A stretch of DNA of 61,303 bases, taken from NCBI GenBank assembly GCA_944387205.1, contig CALXDZ010000013.1, positions 1-61,303 of the forward strand. Direction: 5' to 3'. The translations under genes were made by a program, and so were the position numbers. Positions 16,161-24,367 of this stretch are shown here, in pieces (positions within the stretch are counted from its first letter, which is position 1; each line of letters begins with the position of its first letter). This DNA comes from an uncultured Oscillospiraceae bacterium. Its GTDB lineage: Bacteria; Bacillota; Clostridia; Oscillospirales; Oscillospiraceae. The notes below the pieces were generated by a model. It saw only the letters and a list, made by a program, of their open reading frames with translations, did not search any database and was not told where the DNA came from.

Positions 16161-16337
16161 ATGAAAGGTGTTGCATTTCTCTGCGGGATCGGCCTGGGTA
16201 TGCTGGCCGGCACCGCCCTGGAGATGATGATCTATCCGGAGCCCCGGTCCATGAAAAGCTCGGTGGAGCGGACCATGCACAAGGCCGGCGCCGCCATTGA
16301 CCAGGCTGCGGATCACATCACCTCCGCCATGGGTTGA
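16161..16337 (+). CDS. YtxH-like small membrane-associated protein (58 aa)
   Basis: ATG at 16161 is preceded by AAGGAGGG with 7-nt spacing. The product starts MKGVAFLCGIGLGMLAGT, a single hydrophobic Gly-rich segment, followed by a short basic and Ala-rich amphipathic helix. This is the outline of YtxH-type proteins. It is too short to identify further. A strong hairpin follows directly. Confidence 0.7.
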   Translation: MKGVAFLCGIGLGMLAGTALEMMIYPEPRSMKSSVERTMHKAGAAIDQAADHITSAMG

Positions 16338-16344
16338 TCGTATC

Positions 16345-16370
16345 GGCGCCCCGCCAAATGGCGGGGCGCC
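16345..16370 (+). terminator. Hairpin after the small YtxH-like gene
   Basis: A perfect 11-bp stem (GGCGCCCCGCC and complement) with an AAAT loop, but without a T tract, so termination may be weak. Confidence 0.45.
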
Positions 16371-16423
16371 GGGCGCTCCCAGGGCGACATTTCCCTTTTT
16401 TTCGGGAAAGTGAAAATTTTTTC

Positions 16424-16451
16424 TTGACTTTGGGGAAAACTCTGGTATAAT
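16424..16451 (+). promoter_or_regulatory. Promoter of tRNA-Ser
   Basis: TTGACT (16424-16429), a 16-nt spacer and TATAAT (16446-16451) lie 30 nt before the tRNA. Confidence 0.75.
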
Positions 16452-16481
16452 TACCTTTGCTGTTATCGAGCGCAACGCCAT

Positions 16482-16573
16482 GGAGAGATGGCTGAGCTGG
16501 TCGAAGGCGCACGATTGGAAATCGTGTAGACCCCTAAAAGGTCTCGAGGGTTCGAATCCCTCTCTCTCCGCCA
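16482..16573 (+). tRNA. tRNA-Ser (anticodon GGA)
   Basis: The 7-bp acceptor stem GGAGAGA/TCTCTCC, the GGTTCGAATCC T arm, a long variable arm (about 18 nt, as in class II tRNAs) and an encoded CCA end are all present. The anticodon GGA is at 16517-16519 in the loop TTGGAAA. It reads UCC and UCU serine codons. Own promoter and terminator, so a single-gene unit. Confidence 0.97.
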
Positions 16574-16575
16574 GA

Positions 16576-16606
16576 AAAAGCACCTGCTTTTGCAGGTGCT
16601 TTTTTC
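16576..16606 (+). terminator. Terminator of tRNA-Ser
   Basis: An 8-bp stem GCACCTGC/GCAGGTGC with a 4-nt loop, followed by TTTTTT. Confidence 0.9.
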
Positions 16607-16915
16607 TTTTCCCCTTTGCCATCCGGCAGATCACGCCTCTCCTTTCAGTGCCAAAACACGCGCCGGGAATGCGCCATTCCAGCGGACGCCCCTCCCGGGT
16701 GGGACAGGTCTGGAGTCTCGGTGCAGTTTTGATCAAATCTTCTTTTATTTCTTGTTAAAAATGACTGCATTTTTTTGTAAGAAAAGATTTTCCTTTTTCC
16801 GTTTTTGTCGTATAATATACTTGTATGCGGAGCGGCGGACCCCTCCGTCTGTCTCTTTGTCAAAAACAAAAAATACCGGCGGAGTCTGTTTCCGCCCCGT
16901 CTGCAAGGAGCGTCT

Positions 16916-18733
16916 ATGGATATTTTTTCTATTTTCACCCTATGCGGCGGCCTGGCCTTTTTCCTCTACGGCATGAATGTCATGTCCAGCAGCCTGGAGA
17001 AGATCGCCGGCGGCCGTCTGGAGCGGACCCTGAAAAAAATGACCTCCAACCCCTTCAAGAGCCTTCTCTTGGGGGCCGGCATCACCATCGCCATCCAGTC
17101 CTCGTCGGCTATGACCGTCATGCTGGTGGGCCTGGTGAACTCCGGCGTCATGGAGCTGGGTCAGACCATCGGCGTCATTATGGGTTCCAACATCGGTACC
17201 ACCCTGACCGCCTGGATCCTGGCCCTCACCGGCATTGAGAGCGAGAGCGTATGGATGAACCTGCTCAAGCCGGAGAACTTCTCCCCCCTGCTGGCCCTGA
17301 TCGGCATTATCCTCATTATGGGCTCCAAGAAGCAGCGGCGGAGAGACATCGGCCGCATCATGGTGGGCTTTGCCGTCTTGATGTACGGCATGGAGCTGAT
17401 GAAGGACGCCGTCAGTCCCCTGGCGGACAGCCCCCAGTTCTCCAGCATCCTCACCGCCTTCAACAATCCCCTGCTGGGCGTGCTGGTGGGTGCCGTGTTT
17501 ACCGGCATCATCCAGTCCTCCGCCGCTTCCGTGGGTATTTTGCAGGCTCTGGCCCTCACCGGTTCCATCACCTACGGCATGGCCATCCCCATCATCATGG
17601 GCCAGAACATCGGCACCTGCGTCACCGCCCTTTTGAGCTCCATCGGCGTCAACCGCAACGCCAAGCGGGTGGCCGTGGTCCACATCTCCTTCAACATCAT
17701 CGGTACGGTGGTGTGCCTGATTTTGTTCTACGGCGGCGGCACCATCTTCCACTTTGCCATTATGGACCAGGCCATCAACGCCGTGAACATCGCCCTGTGC
17801 CACAGCATATTCAACATCTTCACCACTGCGCTGCTCCTGCCCTTCTCCAAGCAGCTGGAGCGCATTGCCGTGCTGCTGGTGCGCAACGACACCAAAAACG
17901 ACTCTGTGGCTTTCCTGGACTCCCGGCTGCTGCGCACCCCTGGTGTAGCCATCTCTGAGTGCGCCTCCCTGGCGGGACAGATGGCGGATCTGGCTCAGGA
18001 GAATGTAAAGCTGGCCATTGCTCAGCTGACCTCCTTCCAGCCTGCCCGGGAGTCTGAGATCGAAGCCAACGAGGAAAAGCTGGACATCTACGAGGACCAT
18101 CTGGGCCATTATCTGGTGGAGGCCTCCCGGAAGGGGCTCTCCACAGAGAACAGCAGGACCACTTCCAAGCTTCTCCACAGCATCGGCGACTTTGAGCGCA
18201 TTGGCGACCATGCCAAGAATATCCTGGACTCCGCCCGGGAGCTCCACGAGAAGGACCTGACCTTCTCCCCTGAAGCACAACAGGAGTTGGACGTGCTCAC
18301 CCGGGCCGTCACCGACATCCTCAGCACCGCCACGGAGGCCTATAAGGCCAACGATGCCGCCCTGGCCGTCACCGTGGAGCCCCTGGAGGAGACCATCGAC
18401 CAGCTCAGCGAGGAGATCCGTCTGCGTCATATCCATCGGCTCCAGCAGGGCGTGTGCACCATTCAGATGGGCTTCATCCTCAGCGACCTGCTGACCAATT
18501 ATGAGCGCATCGGCGACCATTGCTCCAACCTGGCCATCTGTGTCATTGAGACCCAGGATAAGGACCTCAACCCCCATGAATACCTCCATGACCTCAAGCG
18601 GGGCGGCAACAGTGACTTTTCCGTCTCCTTTCAGTCCGCCCTCTCCCGGTATGCACTGCCCCCCATTCCTCCGGCCGCGGCCCCGAAAGCCGAGGAGGAA
18701 GCGGTGAGCCAAGAGCCTGCTATGACCCATTGA
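16916..18733 (+). CDS. Na/Pi cotransporter family protein with C-terminal PhoU domain
   Basis: The protein has 605 residues; AAGGAG precedes the ATG at 16916. The membrane half has two inverted NptA/PhoU-type repeats marked by the QSSSAMTVM and QSSAASVGI signatures and about eight to nine membrane segments. Residues of about 340-560 form helical PhoU-like repeats. Such proteins move Na+ and phosphate or regulate phosphate uptake. The Pro/Ala/Glu tail is not conserved. A TATAAT at 16811-16816 may be the -10. The gene is monocistronic. Confidence 0.92.
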   Translation: MDIFSIFTLCGGLAFFLYGMNVMSSSLEKIAGGRLERTLKKMTSNPFKSLLLGAGITIAIQSSSAMTVMLVGLVNSGVMELGQTIGVIMGSNIGTTLTAWILALTGIESESVWMNLLKPENFSPLLALIGIILIMGSKKQRRRDIGRIMVGFAVLMYGMELMKDAVSPLADSPQFSSILTAFNNPLLGVLVGAVFTGIIQSSAASVGILQALALTGSITYGMAIPIIMGQNIGTCVTALLSSIGVNRNAKRVAVVHISFNIIGTVVCLILFYGGGTIFHFAIMDQAINAVNIALCHSIFNIFTTALLLPFSKQLERIAVLLVRNDTKNDSVAFLDSRLLRTPGVAISECASLAGQMADLAQENVKLAIAQLTSFQPARESEIEANEEKLDIYEDHLGHYLVEASRKGLSTENSRTTSKLLHSIGDFERIGDHAKNILDSARELHEKDLTFSPEAQQELDVLTRAVTDILSTATEAYKANDAALAVTVEPLEETIDQLSEEIRLRHIHRLQQGVCTIQMGFILSDLLTNYERIGDHCSNLAICVIETQDKDLNPHEYLHDLKRGGNSDFSVSFQSALSRYALPPIPPAAAPKAEEEAVSQEPAMTH

Positions 18734-18743
18734 GTTTTCCCCT

Positions 18744-18775
18744 GCGGGGACGCTGCGGCGTCCCCGCTTTTTTTA
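18744..18775 (+). terminator. Terminator after the Na/Pi cotransporter gene
   Basis: A 10-bp GCGGGGACGC stem with a 4-nt loop is followed by seven T residues. Confidence 0.92.
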
Positions 18776-18913
18776 CACAATTCGTGTGTATATTCATTTT
18801 CGTATTCCATGCAATATGCACGAAAAAAGCTGTACATCCCCTTATTTTTGTGTTTTGTCAGAGTCTATCCTGTTTTTGAAGCAAATATTTATGCATATTT
18901 TAATGAAAAACTA

Positions 18914-18942
18914 TTGACATATTCGCCAGAGAGTGGTAAGGT
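18914..18942 (+). promoter_or_regulatory. Promoter of the amino-acid ABC transporter operon
   Basis: TTGACA (18914-18919), a 17-nt spacer and TAAGGT (18937-18942). The surrounding 130 bp are markedly AT-rich. Confidence 0.55.
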
Positions 18943-18952
18943 TAGGACACCG

Positions 18953-19004
18953 TTAGAGAACAGCTCTCTAAGCAATGGGAATACACGGCAGGAAAATTCC
19001 GTGT
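18953..19004 (+). promoter_or_regulatory. Two small stem-loops in the transporter leader
   Basis: TTAGAGA-N5-TCTCTAA (18953-18971) and ACACGG-N10-CCGTGT (18983-19004) lie between promoter and ribosome site. No known riboswitch core was recognised. They could be operator half-sites or an RNA regulatory element. Confidence 0.35.
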
Positions 19005-19033
19005 GATTTCTAAATAAACTTGAAAAGGAAGAT

Positions 19034-19876
19034 ATGAGCATGAAAAAGTTACTGACTCTTGCCCTGGCCATGCTGATGGTCCTGTCTCTGGCCGCCTGCG
19101 GCAGCTCCGGCACCACCGAGCCCAGCGCAAACTCCGCCACCAGCACGGAGGAAGGCGCCGAGGCCACCGATATCACCACCGTGGAGCCCGGCAAGCTGAT
19201 CCTTGCCACCAACTGCCAGTTCCCTCCCTATGAGATGGTCGCCGACGGCGAAGGCGTCTATCAGGGCTATGAGGGCATCGACATCGAGCTGGCCACCATC
19301 ATCGCCGAGAAGCTGGGCCTGGAACTCCAGATCGACGACATGGATTTCGACTCCTCCCTGCTGGCTGTGCAGGAGGGCCGCAGCGACATCCTGCTGGCTG
19401 GCCTGACCTACACCGAGGAGCGTGACGAGGTCATGGACTTCACCACCAAGTATGCCACCGGTGTGCAGGTGGTCATCGTCAAGGAAGGCTCCGATGTGAC
19501 CATGGATAACCTGGGTGAGAAGCTCGTTGGCACCCAGCGCGGCACCACCGGTTATCAGTATGCTTCCGCTGCTCCCGAGGACGGCGGCTTCGGCGAGGAT
19601 CACGTCCTGGCCTATGACAACGGCGCCACTGCTGTCCAGGCTCTGGTCAACGGCCAGGTGGACGCGGTCATCATCGACGAGGCTCCCGCTGAGCAGTATG
19701 TGGCTGCCAACGACGGCTTGACCATTCTGCCCACCGCCTGGGTGGAGGAGGACTACTGCATCGCCGTGGATGAGGGTAACACCGCTCTGCTGGATGCCGT
19801 CCAGGCCATTCTGGACGAGATGCAGGCTGACGGCACTCTGGATGCCATCATTGCCAAGTACATCAGCGCCGACTAA
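19034..19876 (+). CDS. Amino-acid ABC transporter, substrate-binding lipoprotein
   Basis: The protein has 280 residues. The signal peptide ends in a lipobox (SLAAC), so it is anchored outside the membrane. The mature part is a family-3 solute-binding protein: ATNCQFPPYEMV, GIDIELATIIAEKLG, LLAGLTYTEERDEVMDF and AVDEGNTALLDAVQ. It captures a polar amino acid such as glutamine or cystine; the exact ligand cannot be read from sequence. ATG at 19034 and a second at 19040 are both possible starts. It is followed by a leaky hairpin and then the permease and ATPase genes. Confidence 0.92.
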   Translation: MSMKKLLTLALAMLMVLSLAACGSSGTTEPSANSATSTEEGAEATDITTVEPGKLILATNCQFPPYEMVADGEGVYQGYEGIDIELATIIAEKLGLELQIDDMDFDSSLLAVQEGRSDILLAGLTYTEERDEVMDFTTKYATGVQVVIVKEGSDVTMDNLGEKLVGTQRGTTGYQYASAAPEDGGFGEDHVLAYDNGATAVQALVNGQVDAVIIDEAPAEQYVAANDGLTILPTAWVEEDYCIAVDEGNTALLDAVQAILDEMQADGTLDAIIAKYISAD

Positions 19877-19891
19877 GTTAAGTCTACCTTC

Positions 19892-19917
19892 AAAGGGGCG
19901 GCCTTCGCCGCCCCTTT
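19892..19917 (+). terminator. Intercistronic hairpin after the binding-protein gene
   Basis: A perfect 11-bp stem (AAAGGGGCGGC and complement) with a CTTC tetraloop lacks a long T tract. It probably stabilises or partly terminates the binding-protein mRNA, so that more of it is made than of the membrane subunits. Confidence 0.65.
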
Positions 19918-19950
19918 GGTCCTTGCACAGAGAAAGAAAGGAGGGGTTTC

Positions 19951-20712
19951 ATGGACCCTACAGCCCTGTATGAGTCCTTCAAAGCCCTGGAAGATCCTGG
20001 CTTCTGGCAGGAAGCCTACATGAAATTCTACAATGCCTGGTTCTATGAGGACCGATGGGTCACCTATTTTCAGGGTCTGCTGACCACTGTGGAGGTGACG
20101 GTGATCGCCCTGATCCTGGGCGTGATATTGGGCGTGGTGGTGGCCACCATCCGCACCGCCCACGACCAGCAGCGCCTGGGCCGCAGGAATCCCGTTCTGG
20201 GCGTGGTCAACCTCTTTTGCAAGATCTATGTCACCGTGATCCGCGGCACGCCTATGATGGTCCAGCTGATGATCATGGGCTTTGTCATCTTCAAGTCCAG
20301 CCGGAACTTCACCATGGTGGGCGCCCTGTCTCTGGGCATCAACTCCGGTGCCTATGTGGCGGAGATCATCCGGGGCGGCCTCATGTCCCTGGATCCCGGC
20401 CAGAGCGAGGCCGGCCGGTCCCTGGGCCTTGGGTATCTGGACACCATGCGTTTTATCGTCATCCCCCAGGCCTTCAAGGCCATCCTCCCCTCTCTGGGCA
20501 ACGAGTTCATCACGCTGCTCAAGGACACCTCCCTCATCAGCGTTATTGCCGGCAAGGAGATCGTCTATTTCGCCAAGTCCATCGTCACCAAGACCTATGA
20601 GGCCATGTATCCCTATGTCATCACCGCCATCATGTACCTGATCCTGGTGCTGATCTTCAGCTGGCTCCAGGGCAAGCTGGAAAGGAGGCTGCGTCAAAGT
20701 GATCGACGTTAA
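19951..20712 (+). CDS. Amino-acid ABC transporter permease
   Basis: The protein has 253 residues; GGAGGGG precedes the ATG. It has about five membrane segments and the HisM/GlnP-type signature: [11 protein letters not shown], then [25 protein letters not shown], which contains the EAA loop that docks the ATPase. The first 40 residues are a soluble extension. A single permease gene suggests a homodimeric channel. The ATPase gene overlaps by 14 nt. Confidence 0.92.
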   Translation: MDPTALYESFKALEDPGFWQEAYMKFYNAWFYEDRWVTYFQGLLTTVEVTVIALILGVILGVVVATIRTAHDQQRLGRRNPVLGVVNLFCKIYVTVIRGTPMMVQLMIMGFVIFKSSRNFTMVGALSLGINSGAYVAEIIRGGLMSLDPGQSEAGRSLGLGYLDTMRFIVIPQAFKAILPSLGNEFITLLKDTSLISVIAGKEIVYFAKSIVTKTYEAMYPYVITAIMYLILVLIFSWLQGKLERRLRQSDRR

Positions 20713-21421
20713 GCATCTGTCCAAATCCTTTGGCAAAAATCTGGTGCTGGACGATATTTCCGAACATATCAATCCCGGTGAAAAGGTGGTCATCATCGGC
20801 CCCTCCGGCTCCGGTAAGTCTACCTTCCTGCGGTGCCTGAACCTGCTGGAGACCCCCACCGCCGGCACCATCACCTTTGACGGTACGGAGATCACCGACC
20901 CCAAGTGTGACATCGACAAGATCCGCCAGCAGATGGGCATGGTGTTCCAGCACTTCAACCTCTTCCCCAACATGACCATCCGCAGGAACATCACCCTTGC
21001 CCCCGTGCGCACCAAGCTCATGAGCCCCGCTGAGGCCGACGCCGAGGCGGAAAAGCTCCTGGAGCGGGTGGGCCTCATGGACAAGATCGACGCCTATCCC
21101 GCCCAGCTCTCCGGCGGTCAGAAGCAGCGGATCGCCATCGTCCGGGCCCTGGCCATGAAGCCCAAGCTGATGCTCTTTGACGAGCCCACCTCCGCCCTGG
21201 ACCCTGAGATGGTGGGCGAGGTGCTGGACGTCATGAAGGAACTGGCCCACGAGGGCATGACCATGGTGGTGGTCACCCACGAGATGGGCTTTGCCCGGGA
21301 GGTGGGCAGCCGGGTCCTCTTTATGGACGGCGGCCACATCCTGGAGCAGAACGAGCCCCACGAGTTCTTCGCCCATCCCAAGGAGCAGCGCACCATCGAC
21401 TTTTTGTCCAAGGTGCTTTGA
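20699..21421 (+). CDS. Amino-acid ABC transporter ATP-binding protein (GlnQ type)
   Basis: The protein has 240 residues from a GTG start at 20699, placed about 10 nt after AAAGGAGG. Walker A is GPSGSGKST (residues 37-45), the signature is LSGGQKQR, and Walker B is [13 protein letters not shown], followed by the switch His in VTHEM. All motifs are intact. It powers the permease upstream and ends the operon at a terminator. Confidence 0.93.
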   Translation: MIDVKHLSKSFGKNLVLDDISEHINPGEKVVIIGPSGSGKSTFLRCLNLLETPTAGTITFDGTEITDPKCDIDKIRQQMGMVFQHFNLFPNMTIRRNITLAPVRTKLMSPAEADAEAEKLLERVGLMDKIDAYPAQLSGGQKQRIAIVRALAMKPKLMLFDEPTSALDPEMVGEVLDVMKELAHEGMTMVVVTHEMGFAREVGSRVLFMDGGHILEQNEPHEFFAHPKEQRTIDFLSKVL

Positions 21422-21450
21422 ACCGCCCCTCCCCTCTCTTAGCATAGCAA

Positions 21451-21478
21451 GGCCGCCCATTGGGGCGGCCTTTTTTTA
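21451..21478 (+). terminator. Terminator of the ABC transporter operon
   Basis: An 8-bp GGCCGCCC/GGGCGGCC stem followed by seven T residues. Confidence 0.9.
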
Positions 21479-21580
21479 CGTTCTTTTTCCGGCCTCCCCC
21501 TCCGGCGCTCTTCCCCTCCTTATCACCGCCGCCCCGGAATATGCGGTTTCCCCTGTTTACAAATCGTTTTCATTTTTACA

Positions 21581-21623
21581 CTTGACTAAGTCAAGTTTTT
21601 GTCATACACTTGACCAAGTCAAG
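21581..21623 (+). promoter_or_regulatory. Promoter with twin 15-bp operators of the bilQRS operon
   Basis: Two near-identical palindromes, CTTGACTAAGTCAAG (21581-21595) and CTTGACCAAGTCAAG (21609-21623), have centres 28 bp apart. The first supplies the -35 TTGACT (21582-21587). With a 17-nt spacer, TACACT (21605-21610) is the -10, and the second palindrome covers the start region. This is the layout expected for autorepression by the MarR protein encoded next. Confidence 0.85.
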
Positions 21624-21643
21624 AGAAAAAGGATGTGAGGAGC

Positions 21644-22072
21644 ATGTTTGACACCCTGTCTTACTACGCCACCGTATTCCACCGCAGCTTCACCGCCTAC
21701 ACCACCCGGCGGCTGGGGCAGCTGGGCCTGACCTTTGGGTCGCTGTTTCCGGTGCTGTATGTGGGCAAGCATCCGGGCTGCACCCAGGCGGAGCTGACCG
21801 CCGCCCTGGGGCTGGACTGGGGCTACTCCCAGCGCACCGTCACCCACCTGGTGGATGAGGGCTTTTTGACCCGGGAAAAGGCGGGCCGGGCCTACCGGCT
21901 GGTTCTGAGCCAGCGGGGACAGGAGGCCTTTGCCGTCAGTCACCAGGTGTTTTTTGACTGGGACCAGGAGACCCTCTCCCCCCTCACCGCCGACGAGCAG
22001 CGCCAGCTCCTTACTCTCCTGGCAAAAGTCTCCGGAAAAGGAACGAAGGAAATACCATGTACGAATCCCTGA
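21644..22072 (+). CDS. bilQ: MarR-family regulator, BilQ-like
   Basis: The protein has 142 residues. ATG at 21644 is preferred over GTG at 21635 because only the former leaves an acceptable distance from AAAGGA. It shows the winged-helix outline of MarR: a recognition region around GCTQAELTAALGLDWGYSQRTVTHLVDEGFLTREK and the wing LVLSQRGQE. It overlaps the reductase gene by 16 nt. It probably binds the twin palindromes upstream and is released by a ligand, possibly a bile pigment. The name rests on the operon match to described bilQRS loci of gut Clostridia. Confidence 0.8.
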   Translation: MFDTLSYYATVFHRSFTAYTTRRLGQLGLTFGSLFPVLYVGKHPGCTQAELTAALGLDWGYSQRTVTHLVDEGFLTREKAGRAYRLVLSQRGQEAFAVSHQVFFDWDQETLSPLTADEQRQLLTLLAKVSGKGTKEIPCTNP

Positions 22073-23169
22073 AACAGCCCGTGAACTACGGCGGGCTAAC
22101 ACTGAAAAACCCCATCCTCTTTGCCCCCACCACCTTCGGCCTGCCCCAGGAGGAGCTGGCCGCCCGGCTGGGCCGCATTGCCGCCGGCGGCTGCGCCATG
22201 ATCATTCTGGGCGACGTGCCGGTGGGCAGGCATGGCTTTGGCCCCTCCCTGTATACCAAGAAGGGCTTTGCCTATTACAAGCTCCTGGTGGACACCGTGC
22301 ACCGGGAAGGCTGCAAGATCTGCGCCCAGCTCCACCAGTCGGACTCCAACCTGAAGGCCATGGTCAAATATATCCCCGGCGTGCTCACCGGCCGCATCTC
22401 CCGGGAGGCGCTGCGGCCTCTGCTGAACCAGCAGGTGGGCCCCTACATCACCGGACTGCCCCAGCACAAGGTGGAGGAGATCACCGACTCCTTTGGCCAG
22501 GCGGCGGTGCTGGCCCGGGAGGCAGGCTTTGACATGATCCAGGTCCACGGAGACCGGATGTGCGGCAGCTTCAGCTCGGCAGTCTTCAACCACCGCACCG
22601 ACCGCTACGGCGGCGGGCCGGAGAACCGGGCCCGGTTCGCGGTGGAGGCGGTGTCCGCCGTCCGCCGCCGCCTGCCGGACATCCCCATCGACTACAAGCT
22701 GGCGGTGCGCCAGGAGGACCCCCACTACGGAAACGCCGGCGTGCTGGAGTCGGAGCTGGACGTGTTCGTGCCTTTACTTGAGCAAGCCGGTGTCACCAGC
22801 TTTCATGTGACCCTGGCCAACCACTCCGCCCTCCCCGACACCATCCCCCCGAAAACACACCCGGAGTTTGGCGCGGAGGGCTGCTTTTTGAAGTTCTGCG
22901 ACCAGGTGCGGCAGCTGACCCAGGCCCCTATCTGCGGCGTGGGCGGCCTGACCGACCCGGCCTTCGTGGATGCCCAGCTCCGCTCCGGCCGCATGGACTG
23001 CGCCGCCATGAGCCGCCAGCTCATCGCCGACCCGGACTGGCCCCGGAAGGTGGACCAGGACCGGGCGGACACCATTCACCGCTGCGTGCGCTGCAACAAG
23101 GCGTGCCTGGAGGGCCTGATGGCCCACCAGGGCGTCCACTGTATCTATGAAAGGAAGGAAACGCCATGA
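22057..23169 (+). CDS. bilR: BilR-like bilirubin reductase (OYE / 2,4-dienoyl-CoA reductase family)
   Basis: The protein has 370 residues. It has the FMN-binding TIM barrel of the OYE family (NPILFAPTTF at the start, FNHRTDRYGGGPENR in the middle). It ends with CVRCNKACLEGL plus a later HC, a C-x2-C-x3-C-x11-C arrangement for a [4Fe-4S] cluster. It stops there and lacks the FAD/NAD(P) domains of full 2,4-dienoyl-CoA reductases, so electrons must come from a partner. In place of the usual HxAHGYL catalytic segment it has HGDR at residues 164-167, the motif I recall as distinctive for the gut bilirubin reductase BilR. The neighbours bilQ and bilS support the call. The predicted reaction is reduction of bilirubin to urobilinogen. 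Confidence 0.82.
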   Translation: MYESLKQPVNYGGLTLKNPILFAPTTFGLPQEELAARLGRIAAGGCAMIILGDVPVGRHGFGPSLYTKKGFAYYKLLVDTVHREGCKICAQLHQSDSNLKAMVKYIPGVLTGRISREALRPLLNQQVGPYITGLPQHKVEEITDSFGQAAVLAREAGFDMIQVHGDRMCGSFSSAVFNHRTDRYGGGPENRARFAVEAVSAVRRRLPDIPIDYKLAVRQEDPHYGNAGVLESELDVFVPLLEQAGVTSFHVTLANHSALPDTIPPKTHPEFGAEGCFLKFCDQVRQLTQAPICGVGGLTDPAFVDAQLRSGRMDCAAMSRQLIADPDWPRKVDQDRADTIHRCVRCNKACLEGLMAHQGVHCIYERKETP

Positions 23170-23657
23170 CTTACGCCATTGTCTACGCCAGCCGAACCGG
23201 CAACACCCGCCGCTTGGGGGAGGTCATTCGGGAGGCTCTGCCTGCCGCCCAGTGCCTCCACTGCGGTGCTCCCGACCCCAAAGCCCTGGAGGCCGACGTG
23301 CTCTACGTGGGCTTTTGGACCGACAAGGGCACCTGCCCCCAGGAGATCGGCGATTTTCTGGCCCAGGTGACGGATCAGAAGGTCTTTCTCTTCGGCACCG
23401 CCGGCTTCGGCGGCGCCCCCGCCTACTTTGACCAGATCCTGGGCCGGGTCCGGTCCTGCCTGCCCCCGGAGGCGCAGGTCATCGGCACCTTCATGTGCCA
23501 GGGACAGATGCCCCAGGCGGTGAAGGAGCGGTATGAGGCCATGGAGCCCTCCCCCCGGCGGGAGGCCATGCTGGAGAATTTCCAGAAGGCCCTGGGCCAT
23601 CCCGACGACCAGGACCTGGCGGGGCTCCGGTCCGCCGTGCAGGCCGCCCTGGCGTAA
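23166..23657 (+). CDS. bilS: BilS-like flavodoxin
   Basis: The protein has 163 residues; its ATG overlaps the bilR stop by 4 nt. The FMN phosphate loop is YASRTGNTRR at residues 7-16. A second loop is GFWTDKGTCP, and LFGTAGFGG fits the flavodoxin third strand. It is the probable electron donor or accessory partner of BilR, which lacks its own NAD(P)H domain. Last gene of the operon, before a terminator. Confidence 0.82.
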   Translation: MTYAIVYASRTGNTRRLGEVIREALPAAQCLHCGAPDPKALEADVLYVGFWTDKGTCPQEIGDFLAQVTDQKVFLFGTAGFGGAPAYFDQILGRVRSCLPPEAQVIGTFMCQGQMPQAVKERYEAMEPSPRREAMLENFQKALGHPDDQDLAGLRSAVQAALA

Positions 23658-23716
23658 AAAATGCGCTCGGGGCGCCGGGCCCTTCCCGGAAAGCGCGCCC
23701 GGGCTCTTCAAAGCGC

Positions 23717-23751
23717 AAAAAGGACCACCGATCTTTCGGCGGTCCTTTTTC
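23717..23751 (+). terminator. Terminator of bilQRS
   Basis: AAAAAGGACC and GGTCCTTTTT enclose an inner CCG/CGG stem. It also works for the convergent gene at 23773. Confidence 0.85.
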
Positions 23752-23772
23752 CTTTGGCACATGGGCTGGGCT

Positions 23773-24207
23773 TTAGCTGCGGCCGTGGATCTCCTGGCCG
23801 CATTTGGGGCAGGTGATGACGATCTTTCCCTTCCCTACCGGCACCCGGCAGATGGCCTTGCAGTTTCTGCACTTGAAATATTTGTGCTCCTTGTCCGCAT
23901 GCCGGGCCCGGGCAGCGGACCGACGGCTCTTTAGACCTCCCCAGAACTCCACCCACTTGCGGTTCTCGCACTGGCGGCGATACACGTCCCGGGAGAGCAT
24001 CCGCCAGAAGATGAGGATGGCAAGGGCCAGCAGCAGCACATCGCAGATGGTTCTCACCAATCCGCTGTGGACCAGGGCCGACAATACGGCCCGCACCACA
24101 CACAGCAGCAGATATCCCACCAGCAATGCCATGTTCAGCTGGTCCACCCCGTTGCGGCCATACATGAACCGCGCCAGGCTGTTGCCCACTCTGTGCAGAA
24201 AATTCAT
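23773..24207 (-). CDS. Membrane protein with C-terminal zinc ribbon
   Basis: The protein has 144 residues. ATG at 24207 is chosen because GGGAGA lies about 7 nt upstream; the frame extends to a TTG at 24213. Two hydrophobic helices are at residues of about 28-50 and 53-72, followed by a basic linker. The end is FKCRNCKAICRVP and VITCPKCGQE, two CxxC pairs that should bind one zinc. The function is unknown. Similar small proteins are widespread in Bacillota. It is monocistronic and divergent from htpG. Confidence 0.7.
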   Translation of the reverse strand: MNFLHRVGNSLARFMYGRNGVDQLNMALLVGYLLLCVVRAVLSALVHSGLVRTICDVLLLALAILIFWRMLSRDVYRRQCENRKWVEFWGGLKSRRSAARARHADKEHKYFKCRNCKAICRVPVGKGKIVITCPKCGQEIHGRS

Positions 24208-24316
24208 AGACAAGTCTCCCTTGGTCTGTTTTTACCCATTTTACTCGCAAATCCCGCCGTGGTAAACCGCTTTGAAAAATTTTACAATTTAGTCATTTTT
24301 TCAACCGCTTGCGTGG

Positions 24317-24322
24317 TATAAT
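24317..24322 (+). promoter_or_regulatory. Probable -10 element of htpG
   Basis: TATAAT in an AT-rich divergent intergenic region, about 45 nt upstream of the start. No good -35 lies at the right distance, and no CIRCE element was found. Confidence 0.4.
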
Positions 24323-24367
24323 TTCCTCTTGAGCAGAAAAATAAAGAACAAAGGAGTGCTGTTTTTC

